This document shows positions 38,600-48,272 of a stretch of DNA of 64,000 bases, one piece after another. The notes beneath the pieces were generated by a model that was not told where the DNA came from, did no database searches, and worked only from the letters and a program-made list of their open reading frames with translations. The stretch comes from Blochmannia endosymbiont of Camponotus sp. (GTDB lineage Bacteria > Pseudomonadota > Gammaproteobacteria > Enterobacterales > Enterobacteriaceae), in NCBI RefSeq assembly GCF_023586085.1, contig NZ_CP097757.1:716613-780612 (forward strand), read 5' to 3'. Position numbers and translations under genes: made by a program. The stretch's first letter is position 1. Each line of letters starts with the position of its first letter.

Positions 38600-40009
38600 T
38601 TATTCTAGCCAATCAGTATGGAATAAACCTTTTTTGTCAACACATGTATAAGTATGCGCTCCGAAACAGTCTCTTTGTGCTTGAATAAGATTTGCGGGTA
38701 ATAAATCACTGCGATAACTATCATAATATGCTATAGCAGCAGATAAAGCAGGCATTGGAATACCATATTGAATACCACAAACCACAACTTCTCTCAACAT
38801 TTTTTGGTAATCATTTGCGACAGAAACACAATATGGAGACAACATTAAATTAGTTATTTCTGGATTTTGAGAATAAATATCAATAATTTTTTGCAAAAAT
38901 TTTGCTCTAATAATACATCCTGCACGAAAAATTTTAGCAATTTTTTTATAATTTAAATTCCAATGATACTTATCAGATGCAATTTTCAATTGATAGAAAC
39001 CCTGTGCATATAAAATCATCTTACCAAGATACAATGCTTTTTGCGCTTTTTCTAAATATAAATATTTACTTTCAAAAAAATCCTTCCTATTTGGTCCTAC
39101 AAATATTTTTGATGCTTTAATACGTTGATTTTTCAGAACAGATATATAACGAGCAAACACTGATTCAGTGATCATACTTAATGGTATTGCTAAATCAATA
39201 GCATCCTGACTAATCCACGCTCCAGTGCCCTTATTATCCGCCACATCTAGCACAGAATCAATGATATATTTATCATTAGCATCTCGTTTAACAAATATAC
39301 GACTTGTTATTTCGATAAGATAACTATTTAATTCACCTTTATTCCATTCATGAAAAATTTTTCCTAATTCTTTATGAGTCAAATTAAATATATTTTTTAG
39401 AAAAAAATATATTTCGGCAATTATCTGCATATCTCCATATTCTATACCATTATGTATCATCTTAACATAATGACCAGAGCCACTCGGTCCTATATACGCG
39501 ACGCAAGTTTCATCATCAACACGAGCTGCAATTTTTTTAAAAACTGATTCGACCATTTCATATGCCTCTACTTGTCCTCCAGGCATCAAAGATGGTCCTT
39601 TTAACGCTCCTTCCTCTCCTCCAGAAATCCCAGTTCCAATAAAATTTATCCCTATTTTTGACAATTCAAAATTTCTACGCATAGTATCTTTATAAAACGA
39701 ATTTCCACCATCAATTAATATATCTCCTGGAGATATATACATCAACAATATTTTTATAATATCATCAATATATATTCCTGACGTAATCATTAAAAATATA
39801 AAACGAGGTTTATTTAAAGAAAGCACAAATGTTTCTACTGAATAGAACGGGATAATATTTCTTTTTGGATTATTAGCAATAACTGCATCAGTTTTATCTT
39901 TAGAACGATTATAAATAGAAACACAATAACCTTTACTTTCAATGTTTAGCGCTAAATTGCGCCCCATAACACCCATCCCGATAATACCAATTTTTTGTTC
40001 TGTAAACAC
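38600..40009 (-). CDS. gnd: 6-phosphogluconate dehydrogenase
   Basis: Oxidative decarboxylation of 6-phosphogluconate to ribulose 5-phosphate with NADPH. It has 469 residues (E. coli 468). The N-terminal Rossmann motif is [17 protein letters not shown] with NRS for NADP; the signature [22 protein letters not shown] and the catalytic [13 protein letters not shown] are intact. The start is GTG at 40009, with AGGAG about 5 nt upstream; an overlapping ATG two bases further up is out of frame. Its product feeds GutQ (arabinose 5-phosphate) and nucleotide synthesis. It follows his as in E. coli. Confidence 0.96.
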   Translation of the reverse strand: MFTEQKIGIIGMGVMGRNLALNIESKGYCVSIYNRSKDKTDAVIANNPKRNIIPFYSVETFVLSLNKPRFIFLMITSGIYIDDIIKILLMYISPGDILIDGGNSFYKDTMRRNFELSKIGINFIGTGISGGEEGALKGPSLMPGGQVEAYEMVESVFKKIAARVDDETCVAYIGPSGSGHYVKMIHNGIEYGDMQIIAEIYFFLKNIFNLTHKELGKIFHEWNKGELNSYLIEITSRIFVKRDANDKYIIDSVLDVADNKGTGAWISQDAIDLAIPLSMITESVFARYISVLKNQRIKASKIFVGPNRKDFFESKYLYLEKAQKALYLGKMILYAQGFYQLKIASDKYHWNLNYKKIAKIFRAGCIIRAKFLQKIIDIYSQNPEITNLMLSPYCVSVANDYQKMLREVVVCGIQYGIPMPALSAAIAYYDSYRSDLLPANLIQAQRDCFGAHTYTCVDKKGLFHTDWLE

Positions 40010-40559
40010 ATTCGCTCCTTTATGATATAAATACGTCCCGTATTATAACAATAGTTTTATATTACTAATTTATATCTAATAAATAATATAATACATTATA
40101 CATAAATATATTAAATGTAAAAATAAAAAATTTTTAAACAAAAATTAATCATAAATATAAATTCTCAAATAATATAAAGCTATTCGTTTTAAAAGTTTAT
40201 TGTTAACATGATCCGACGCAGCTATATATTTGAAATAAACACTCATATATGCAATACATATTTCATATGTAAACAAAAAATATTATATTTATATATGCTA
40301 CATTTAAATCTGAAAATATATCATAAATTTATAAAAATATACTTTTTTAAACAGAACATTATTCGCTTTAAAATATCACATAAACCATTAATATGAGTTA
40401 TCAAAAAATAAATCTGATATAATTTTCATTATTTAATAATTAGATAATTTATTACATTATTATATTTCGTAACGTGAATTATAAAATATAAGAATAATTT
40501 TTAATAATATTAGATATATGTTATCGTACGATGTATTCAGATATTTCAATTTAATTTTT
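40010..40559. other. Divergent spacer between gnd and metG
   Basis: About 550 bp. A 62-codon frame at 40208-40396 has skewed composition and no family resemblance and is not called. No trace of mrp, the E. coli neighbour of metG, was recognised. The metG frame is open upstream to 40518 without support for a longer start. Confidence 0.45.
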
Positions 40560-42197
40560 ATGACTATAAAAAAGATGCTAGTTACCTGTGCCCTACCTTA
40601 CGCTAATGGTTCTCTTCATATTGGGCATATGTTAGAACATATACAAGCAGATATATGGGTTCGTTATCAACGCATGCAGGGTAATCATGTATATTTTATT
40701 TGTGCAGATGATGCGCATGGGACTGCCATTATGTTGAAATCACAAAAACTTAATATAGCGCCAGAAAAAATGATTGCACAAATACAACAAGAACATAAAC
40801 AAGATTGCTACGAATTTGGCATCAGCTATGATAACTATTATTCTACCCATAGTGAAGAAACTCGTGAATTACTAAATAATATCTATTTTCGTCTAAAAAA
40901 AAACGGATTTATTACATCTAAATATATTTATCAATTATATGACTCTGAAAAAAACATATTTTTACCAGATCGTTTTATAAAAGGTGTATGTCCAAAATGT
41001 AAAGCATTAGAACAATACGGAGATAATTGCGAAATATGTGGCGCTATTTATACATCTTTAGATCTTATAAACCCAAAATCAGTTATTTCAGGCAAATCTC
41101 CAATAATACGAAAATCTGAACATTTATTTTTTGATTTACCAGCTTTTACTGATACATTACATACATGGATACAATCTGGCAGTATACAAAAGGAAGCAGC
41201 CAACAAAATAGAAGAATGGTTTAAATTAGGTTTAAAACAATGGGATATCTCTAGAGATGCTCCATATTTTGGATTTAAAATTCCTGATACCTCAGAAAAA
41301 TATTTTTATGTCTGGATGGATGCAACTATAGGATATATGGGAACTTTTAAAAACTTGTGCAAAAAAAATAAAGAAATTTCTTTCAAAGATTTTTGGAATT
41401 TAAACTCTAAAGCAGAATTATATCATTTTATAGGTAAAGATATTATTTATTTCCATAGCCTATTCTGGCCTGCTATTTTGGATGGCAGCCAATTTCGTAA
41501 ACCAACTAATATATTCGTTCATGGACATGTTACTATAAATGGATCAAAAATATCAAAATCCAGAGGCACATGTATTAATGTCAGTACTTATTTATCATAT
41601 TTAAATTCGGATTATTTAAGATATTATTATGCCACAAAGCTTTCATCTCATATTAACGATATAGATTTAAATCTATCAGATTTTGCCACCAAAGTAAATG
41701 CAGACCTTATCAATAAGGTATTAAATCTAGCATCTAGGAATTCCGGATTCATACACCAATATTATGGCGGACAATTAGCAAATACATTAGACAATCCAGT
41801 TCTATATGATATGTTTATTAAATCTAAACACTCTATAGGAGAATTATTTCAAAAAAGAGAATTTAATTACGCAATGCGTAAAATAATGAAATTAGCAGAT
41901 GAAGCTAATTTTTACATAGATAAAACCGCCCCATGGATCATTGCAAAAAAGAAAAATCATAAAAAAGAGGCTTTATCTATCTATTCTATGGGTATTCAGT
42001 TATTTCGCATTATAATGATCTATTTAAAACCTGTCTTACCTAAATTAGCTAAATATAGTGAAAATTTTCTCAATACTCACCTTACATGGGATAGTCTTTC
42101 TTCACCATTATTAAATCATAGGATTAATAAATTTAAAATAATTTTTTTTCGAATTAGTTCCGACCAAATTTCATCTATAGAAAATAAATCACAATAA
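40560..42197 (+). CDS. metG: Methionyl-tRNA synthetase lacking the C-terminal dimerisation domain
   Basis: Class I synthetase charging initiator and elongator tRNA-Met. It has 545 residues from ATG 40560, against 677 in E. coli; the missing part is the C-terminal EMAP/Trbp111-like tRNA-binding and dimerisation domain, and the ORF ends cleanly near E. coli residue 550. The HIGH-like motif is [13 protein letters not shown]. The zinc knuckle is [18 protein letters not shown]. The KMSKS loop reads KISKS (41547-41561; ATG to ATA, a G-to-A change) and the binding-pocket segment reads [10 protein letters not shown] where E. coli has WLDAPIGYMG. The start at 40560 restores the E. coli-like N-terminus ([17 protein letters not shown]). 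Bacterial MetRS without the C-domain is active as a monomer in other species. Confidence 0.94.
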   Translation: MTIKKMLVTCALPYANGSLHIGHMLEHIQADIWVRYQRMQGNHVYFICADDAHGTAIMLKSQKLNIAPEKMIAQIQQEHKQDCYEFGISYDNYYSTHSEETRELLNNIYFRLKKNGFITSKYIYQLYDSEKNIFLPDRFIKGVCPKCKALEQYGDNCEICGAIYTSLDLINPKSVISGKSPIIRKSEHLFFDLPAFTDTLHTWIQSGSIQKEAANKIEEWFKLGLKQWDISRDAPYFGFKIPDTSEKYFYVWMDATIGYMGTFKNLCKKNKEISFKDFWNLNSKAELYHFIGKDIIYFHSLFWPAILDGSQFRKPTNIFVHGHVTINGSKISKSRGTCINVSTYLSYLNSDYLRYYYATKLSSHINDIDLNLSDFATKVNADLINKVLNLASRNSGFIHQYYGGQLANTLDNPVLYDMFIKSKHSIGELFQKREFNYAMRKIMKLADEANFYIDKTAPWIIAKKKNHKKEALSIYSMGIQLFRIIMIYLKPVLPKLAKYSENFLNTHLTWDSLSSPLLNHRINKFKIIFFRISSDQISSIENKSQ

Positions 42198-43165
42198 CAT
42201 AATTCCTAATCATAAATGTATAAATAAATTTACTACAGATAAAAATTATCTACAACACAAAATCACTAAAGTATATAGTCAGATTGTTTTATATATTTTA
42301 CGATGTCAAAATTACACAAAAATTTAAACTTTATTATTAATAATATACCTTGGTATTTTACCCGTATATCACGTATAAAGATTTTTAAAATTTTGTTATA
42401 ACATAAATTATTATCTTTTTAAACAATCCATATATATGAATATACAATACAAAAAATATTAAAACATTCAGGTTAGTGTAAAAACTTTTTCCTTATTAAA
42501 ATACTATTACAACACACTAATATGACATATTAAAACGATTCCTAAGTATACATCATCCTTATAATACAAGTTATTATAATCTTAAATATTAAATATAATT
42601 AGAATAATAATAATTAATCAACAACGATCAATACAACGCAAATGCACAATTTTATCATTAAAATTATCGGCCACATCTACACACTATCGTCATTCAATTC
42701 AATCTATATTATTTATTTGAAAATTTTAAATATATAAAACTAATATAAATTAAACACTTTTGATCTCTTGTAATTATCCTATTTGTCGTTATATAATTAT
42801 ATATATCATGTTGGAATAAATATTGAGTTATTTTATAACTTAAATAAATAAATTTATAAAAAATATATTTTGATATATACTGCTTGTATGACATAAGCAA
42901 GATTGTATTTTTAACATAAATAGATAAAAACTTTTTATTAAGATTTATATCTTTATTATTTATGGAGTACTTAATATGAATCGCATAATATTACTGCTTT
43001 AATATATAATTTTCCTATTAAAATAATAAAAATTTTTAATAACTTAAATATCTATACAAGCAGAAACCATAATACTTAATGTTACAATATAATAAGTAAT
43101 TTTTATATCTTGTAAATTTTATTCTTATAATATGTAAATACTACAAATTTTATGACAAATAAAAT
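42198..43165. other. Largest gene-free stretch, between metG and folE
   Basis: Nearly 970 bp between convergent genes. A minus-strand frame at 42709-42900 is low-complexity and unlike any protein I know. A small frame at 42976-43002 has a good ribosome site and hydrophobic N-terminal codons (MNRIILLL then stop) and might mark the head of an eroded secreted-protein gene. No tRNA-like or strongly folded RNA was recognised. Most likely the grave of one or two lost genes. Confidence 0.4.
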
Positions 43166-43831
43166 TTAATGATTACAATGTATAATTGCATGTAAAAACT
43201 CTTTTCGGGTATTTGCATTCGACTCAAATACACCGCCTAAATCAGTTGTAGTTGTAGTACTACTAATATCATGTATACCTCTGGATTTTACACAATAATG
43301 TACTGCATCAATAAATATTGCCACATCATTAGTATTAAGTAATGTTTGTAACGCTAAAGAAATTTGTTTTGTCAGGCGCTCTTGTAATTGTGGTCTTTTA
43401 GAAAAAAATTGCACTATTCTATTTATCTTTGATAAACCAATCACTTTTTTTTTTGGAATATAAGAAACAGTAACTTTACCATTAAAAATAATGAAATGAT
43501 GTTCACAAGTACTAGTGATATTAATTCCTCGCACTGTGATCATTTCATGAATTTTCATTGTATTTTTAATAATTGTAATTTTAGGAAAATTTGAATAATC
43601 TAAACCTGAAAAAATTTCTTCTACATACATTTTAGCTATACGTTTAGGAGTATTTGACAAACTATCATGTTTTAAATCAAGATTAAGAAGATGTACAATA
43701 GCTTTCATATGATCTTCAATACGACGTTTACGAATTTGATTATTAATATTCAATGCAATTAATGGGTTTTCTAACCCTTGCACTGATAAAGCATCACGTA
43801 CTAATAACGCTTCTTGTGTTAAGATTGACAT
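43166..43831 (-). CDS. folE: GTP cyclohydrolase I
   Basis: First step of folate synthesis: GTP to dihydroneopterin triphosphate and formate. It has 221 residues (E. coli 222). Zinc ligands are seen in TSTCEHHF (Cys, His) and [10 protein letters not shown] (Cys); the family block [26 protein letters not shown] is conserved, as is [13 protein letters not shown]. Pairs functionally with pabB at 4.4 kb, the two branches meeting at dihydropteroate. Convergent with metG. Confidence 0.96.
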   Translation of the reverse strand: MSILTQEALLVRDALSVQGLENPLIALNINNQIRKRRIEDHMKAIVHLLNLDLKHDSLSNTPKRIAKMYVEEIFSGLDYSNFPKITIIKNTMKIHEMITVRGINITSTCEHHFIIFNGKVTVSYIPKKKVIGLSKINRIVQFFSKRPQLQERLTKQISLALQTLLNTNDVAIFIDAVHYCVKSRGIHDISSTTTTTDLGGVFESNANTRKEFLHAIIHCNH

Positions 43832-44528
43832 GCAGATTTCTCTAAAATAGACATTTATACGAATTTTTTATATAGTATAGCGCTTATAATAATATTTAAA
43901 CAACTGACACAACTAAATTCATATTAATAAATACTAAAACCTTCAAATTTAATTATTATAAAACCTGCAATCAAACATATTAATTTTTTAGTTGCTTACT
44001 CTTTATTTACATAATTATACTTCTTTCATAAGATCACCTATATATAATCAATATCTTCTATTATATTAGATTAATAAAAATAATCTAATATAAAATTTTA
44101 AATAAAAAATATATATTTTTATTTCTAAGATATATACCATCGAAAATAAATAAAATTACAGCTTCTAATACAACAACACCCGACTATAGCTTATAAATTA
44201 AAAAATATTAAAAATTAAATTAAAATAAATAGTGTACATATAATAAATGTACTAAAATTATATAAAATGTTTTTATAATATTTTACTACAATATCACTTA
44301 AAATTATCATTCTATGATATAATATGTATTGACATATTTAATATAAATAAATTATAGCGTCAAGATGTTGACGTATAAACTTTTGGTAACATACAAATGT
44401 TAGTTTATAATTTGTTGCTATTTTATAAATAATGCTCGTAATAATTTACATGTAATATATAAAAATTTTTATCGAAAAAAATATTATTATCATTTAAGTG
44501 TAGTATTATATTTTACAGGTATGAGTAA
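43832..44528. other. Divergent spacer between folE and rplY
   Basis: About 700 bp. Contains a TTGACA-based promoter candidate for rplY (listed separately) and a short 6-bp hairpin at 44358-44373. No coding remnant recognised. Confidence 0.45.
44329..44358 (+). promoter_or_regulatory. Candidate sigma-70 promoter of rplY
   Basis: A perfect TTGACA (44329-44334) is separated by 18 bp from TATAGC (44353-44358). This would give a leader of about 165 nt before the rplY start. A perfect -35 is uncommon in this sequence. Confidence 0.4.
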
Positions 44529-44822
44529 ATGTTGACAATTAAAGCTAACTTGCGTATACGTCAAAAAAAAAGTGCAACAAGACGCTTACGTAAACAAAAT
44601 AAATGTCCAGCTATTATCTATAGAAAAGATAACGAACAAAGTTTATCCATTATATTAAATCAAAATGATATTTCGCATCCTGATTCTGTGGCACAATTAT
44701 ATAAAAATAATCTAATTTTGTTATTTATTGAAAATAAGGAACCTATTATAGTTAAAGTACAAGAAATACAATATCATCCTTTTAAGCTTAAACCAATTCA
44801 TATTGATTTCATCCGTATTTAA
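44529..44822 (+). CDS. rplY: 50S ribosomal protein L25
   Basis: Binds 5S rRNA in the large subunit. It has 97 residues, the short form as in E. coli (94), without the Ctc extension. TRRLRKQNKCPAIIYRK and the C-terminal VQEIQYHPFKLKPIHIDFIRI match closely. ATG at 44529; a run of 9 A in codons 13-16 stays in frame. In E. coli rplY and the proL tRNA gene are also close together, as here. Confidence 0.93.
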   Translation: MLTIKANLRIRQKKSATRRLRKQNKCPAIIYRKDNEQSLSIILNQNDISHPDSVAQLYKNNLILLFIENKEPIIVKVQEIQYHPFKLKPIHIDFIRI

Positions 44823-45186
44823 TACTGATATCAAAATGATACGTTGATGTATAATGATTAACTATCAAATAATGATTATTTAAATTGAATCATAGGGCTG
44901 TTTCTTTATCAAGATAAAGAAACAGCATAAAGATACTACACGTTAAATTTATTTATTATAATATACATTCTACTAAATAATCTATTTTATAGTAATAAAC
45001 ACTCATATTATGTACATTTATCTTTATATTAATAAAATAAGATAAGACTGCAAATGCAACATGCTATATGAAATATAAGATTTAACTTTTACAAGTAAAA
45101 ATTTTTTATTTTATATAGTATATATACTTATGTTTTAAAGATTAATCTTCTTATTTTTATGATTTTTTCATAACAAAACCAAAAAA
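44823..45186. other. Spacer between rplY and tRNA-Pro
   Basis: Holds the hairpin described at 44897-44926. Nothing else recognised. Confidence 0.5.
44897..44926 (+). terminator. 14-bp hairpin after rplY
   Basis: Arms 44897-44910 and 44913-44926 pair perfectly (GCTGTTTCTTTATC and its complement) with a 2-nt formal loop, 74 nt after the rplY stop. It lacks a U tract on the plus strand, so it may protect the transcript end rather than terminate. Confidence 0.5.
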
Positions 45187-45260
45187 CGGCATGTGGCGTA
45201 GTTTGGTAGCGCGCCGTCATGGGGTGGCGGAAGTCAGAGGTTCAAATCCTCTCATGCCGA
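45187..45260 (+). tRNA. proL: tRNA-Pro(GGG)
   Basis: The acceptor CGGCATG pairs with CATGCCG, the D arm is GGCGTAGTTTGGTAGCGC, the anticodon stem is CCGTC/GGCGG with loop ATGGGGT (anticodon GGG, codons CCC/CCU), and the T arm is AGAGGTTCAAATCCTCT. It resembles E. coli proL, which also lies beside rplY. The discriminator is A at 45260; CCA is not encoded. Confidence 0.95.
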
Positions 45261-45267
45261 AAATACT

Positions 45268-46353
45268 TTAATAAACTGTACTATCTGCATGATAAAAACA
45301 TTTGTTTTTATCATGCAGATCTAATGCCAATTCTATCAATTTAGTAATTAATTTTTGAAAATTTAATCCGCTTATCTCCCATAATTTAGGGTACATGCTA
45401 TCATAAGTAAATCCAGGCAATGTATTCACTTCATTCACAAAAATCTGATTGTCTGAAGTTAAAAAAAAATCTACACGAGCCATTCCAGAGCAATTTAATA
45501 CCTGAAACGCACGTAAAGCAATATTACGAATTTCATCACTTATTAAATCATTAACTAAAGCAGGTATTAACATCTGAACATCGTGTGCTATATATTTATC
45601 ATAATAAGTATAAAAATTATCATTTGACAATATAATTTCTCCACACACACTAATCTCTGGATTATTATTACCCAATACTGCGCACTCTAATTCTCTTCCA
45701 ATAATAGCTGGTTCTATCAATATTTTGTGACTGAAATAAAAAGCTTTTGCCAATGCTTGATTAAAATTTTTACGGTTAGTAACTTTTGAAACTCCTATTG
45801 ACGACCCTTGATTCACCGGCTTTACAAAAAAAGGTAATCTAAAAGTAGAGACAAGATCATCAAAATCTATGTTATGTTGATTGTTCGCTAAAAAAGTTCT
45901 AAATGGCACCACTGATAAGCCTGAATCACGCAATAAACGTTTAGACACATCTTTATCCATACCTATAGATGAACTTAAAATATGAGAACCAACAAATGGT
46001 ACGTTCATCATACATAACAAACCCTGCAAAGCACCATCTTCGCCTGATGAGCCATGAATTATAGGGAAAATAACATCAAATTTTAATAAATCATTTATTT
46101 TTTTACTACTCGATGAAAAACAATGAGGATAATTTTGTAACAATATTGAAAGATATGTATCGTCTTCGTAACAAAATAAAGTATCAAAGTTTATATTTTT
46201 TAGATGCCAACACCCCTTTTTATCTATCCATAAGATAATTGCTTCAAATCGATATTTATCAATAGATTGCGCAATACACATAGCTGATTTTAATGAAATC
46301 TCATGCTCCGGGGAACGCCCTCCACAAATGATACCAATACATAATTTAGACAT
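45268..46353 (-). CDS. ddlA: D-alanine--D-alanine ligase A
   Basis: ATP-grasp enzyme that makes the D-Ala-D-Ala end of peptidoglycan precursors. It has 361 residues from the chosen start, the DdlA size (E. coli DdlA 364, DdlB 306). [61 protein letters not shown] and [10 protein letters not shown] follow the DdlA pattern. The frame is open to 46389, but that would place the start in the upstream terminator; ATG 46353 has GAGGA 8 nt upstream and gives [12 protein letters not shown]. Only 27 nt separate it from the porin terminator, leaving little room for a private promoter. A run of 9 A on the coding strand stays in frame. Confidence 0.93.
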   Translation of the reverse strand: MSKLCIGIICGGRSPEHEISLKSAMCIAQSIDKYRFEAIILWIDKKGCWHLKNINFDTLFCYEDDTYLSILLQNYPHCFSSSSKKINDLLKFDVIFPIIHGSSGEDGALQGLLCMMNVPFVGSHILSSSIGMDKDVSKRLLRDSGLSVVPFRTFLANNQHNIDFDDLVSTFRLPFFVKPVNQGSSIGVSKVTNRKNFNQALAKAFYFSHKILIEPAIIGRELECAVLGNNNPEISVCGEIILSNDNFYTYYDKYIAHDVQMLIPALVNDLISDEIRNIALRAFQVLNCSGMARVDFFLTSDNQIFVNEVNTLPGFTYDSMYPKLWEISGLNFQKLITKLIELALDLHDKNKCFYHADSTVY

Positions 46354-46380
46354 ATAATATGCTTCCTCAATACATATATA

Positions 46381-46472
46381 TTGTGTCACTTATGTACTGT
46401 ACTAAAAACAAAGGCGAATTACTGTTTATAATAATTCGCCTTTGTTTTTAGTACAGTACATAAGTGACACAA
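46381..46472 (-). terminator. Porin terminator with a 41-bp perfect stem
   Basis: Arms 46381-46421 and 46432-46472 are perfectly complementary over 41 bp with a 10-nt loop. The upstream arm begins directly at the stop codon of the porin gene (46473-46475). The stem has a GGCGAA core followed by an A/T run and then mixed sequence. Far longer than a normal intrinsic terminator; it would also protect the porin mRNA 3' end. Confidence 0.85.
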
Positions 46473-47594
46473 TTAAAATACATAGGCTACTCCTAATGCA
46501 ATAATATCATCTGGATTAATATTAGACGCATCAGTGAAACTATTTTTATTTAGTAAATCAATTCTATAATCTATAGTAGTACAAATATTTTTATTAAAAA
46601 CATAACTAGTTCCAACAGTAATACATTTTTTCAAAAAATTGTTATAACCACTTTCTAAATCACTAGCTTTTGAATGTAAATAAGATACAGAAGGACGTAA
46701 TCCAAAATCAAACTGATACTGAGCTACTAATTCCACATTTCTTGCTTTATTAACAAACCCATAGATATTATCAGTAGCAATGTTATCACAAAAACTGCCA
46801 AATGGCGTCATATTATAAGTCTCTCCGTAAGTAGCTGCGATATACATCCCTTTTCCATCGTATTTTATTCCAAAAGAAACCGCTTCAGCATTATCATTAC
46901 CACCACCGCCATTGTTATCTAAGACGTTTTGTTCAGCAATGCGCTTACTATTAGCATAAGCTACAGATGCAGCTAACCCATTATCCAATGAATAAGACGC
47001 AGACACTCCGTATCCCTCTCCATTAGCTGTTTTTAAAGTACGACCTGTTTCTTTATTAACATCGTTTTTACCCTGATATTGTAAAGCAAAATCCAAACCA
47101 TTTACAAAACCAAAAAGATTTTTATTACGATATGTAACTACGTTAGAACTACGATTAGACAAAAAATTATCTACAAGCGATATATCTCCACCAAATCCTG
47201 GTATTACGTCCGTCCAGGATCCCACGTCATATAACACTCCATAATTTCGTCCATAATCAACGCTTCCAAAATCTCCAAATTTTATTCCAGCATAACCAAG
47301 TAACACTTTACCACTATTATTTACATTAATTCCCTCAACATTTTTTAAAGAAATTTCATGCTCCCACATACCAAAACCTACAATTTTATCATTAACATAT
47401 GTTTTTCCAGAAAATCCATATCTCAAAAATGAACTATCCCCATCTTTGGTATGCTCTCTAGAAAAATAATGACCTCCAATAATACTACCAAATATATTCA
47501 ATATATTTCCATCTTTATTATAAATTTCAGCAGCCCAAGCAGTGCTTGCCATAACCATAGTTGCAACCAGGCTAGTAAAACACCGTAATTTCAT
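46473..47594 (-). CDS. ompC: Outer membrane general porin, OmpC/OmpF type
   Basis: Trimeric 16-strand beta-barrel for diffusion of small solutes. It has 373 residues with a signal peptide (about 1-21, cleaved after TAWA) and a mature start AEIYNKDGN as in E. coli OmpC/OmpF. The constriction loop L3 shows IPGFGGD (PEFGGD in E. coli), strands alternate, and the C-terminus ends in aromatic AYVF as the assembly signal. An asparagine/glycine-rich stretch (NNGGGGNDN) is an extended loop. ATG 47594 is preferred over 47600 since GAGG lies 7 nt before it. Synteny with gyrA favours the name ompC over ompF. No micF-like RNA was recognised upstream. Confidence 0.9.
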   Translation of the reverse strand: MKLRCFTSLVATMVMASTAWAAEIYNKDGNILNIFGSIIGGHYFSREHTKDGDSSFLRYGFSGKTYVNDKIVGFGMWEHEISLKNVEGINVNNSGKVLLGYAGIKFGDFGSVDYGRNYGVLYDVGSWTDVIPGFGGDISLVDNFLSNRSSNVVTYRNKNLFGFVNGLDFALQYQGKNDVNKETGRTLKTANGEGYGVSASYSLDNGLAASVAYANSKRIAEQNVLDNNGGGGNDNAEAVSFGIKYDGKGMYIAATYGETYNMTPFGSFCDNIATDNIYGFVNKARNVELVAQYQFDFGLRPSVSYLHSKASDLESGYNNFLKKCITVGTSYVFNKNICTTIDYRIDLLNKNSFTDASNINPDDIIALGVAYVF

Positions 47595-48272
47595 ATTCAT
47601 ACCTCGTCATGTAATAAGTGATACTACCTACCATTCAATGCTTATATCTGACATTAATTTTTTTAGTAACAATCAACAGATATTAACACCTATTAATTGA
47701 TATCACATACTAAAATCATCTAATACTCTTATAATATATCAATTATATTATAATATTAAAAATACAATTAAATTTTCAAACAACCCAACTATATTAAACA
47801 ATACATACCAAAACTAAACTTAAACAAGATAAAACAAACACCTTCAAATAATTTTTGACAAATACAATTTAATACCTAATAAATAACTATTTTCCTACTT
47901 ATTATAAATAATCCATCTAATAATTACTATCACTAAATATCATATTACGTCTAACTATTATATTCAACATGAATAACAAATGATTTTCTCATAATTCAAA
48001 TTAAATATGTGCTACCCCTATCTCAATTTAAATTACTACCACTCTCAATTAGTTATTTTATCAATCGTGGATTAATTATCTAAATTTTAATTTTTGTAAA
48101 TCATCACTATATATCACATATTGATAATACATATCAAACAACATACAATTAAACAACGCACAATATAGCATTAATTTCAAATAGATAAAATATTTTAAAA
48201 TTATTTGATATACTTTTTTATCAAAAAATTAATAACTAATATCGCAATTTAAATTATATATAATACTCTAAA
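47595..48272. other. Spacer between the porin and gyrA
   Basis: About 680 bp. E. coli has micF, the rcs genes and others between ompC and gyrA; none is recognisable. Contains the porin leader and the gyrA 3' end. Nothing else seen. Confidence 0.45.

Noticed and set aside
40208-40396. 62-codon frame upstream of metG
   Set aside because: Low-complexity I/K/F/Y-rich translation with no ribosome site and no similarity to known proteins.
42709-42900. 63-codon minus-strand frame in the metG-folE interval
   Set aside because: Composition is what random AT-rich DNA gives; no ribosome site.
45268-46353. Naming this gene ddlB
   Set aside because: Length and insert pattern are those of DdlA (about 360 residues) rather than DdlB (about 306).
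46353-46389. Longer ddlA start at 46389
   Set aside because: The extra codons lie in the porin terminator stem, and a good Shine-Dalgarno precedes ATG 46353.
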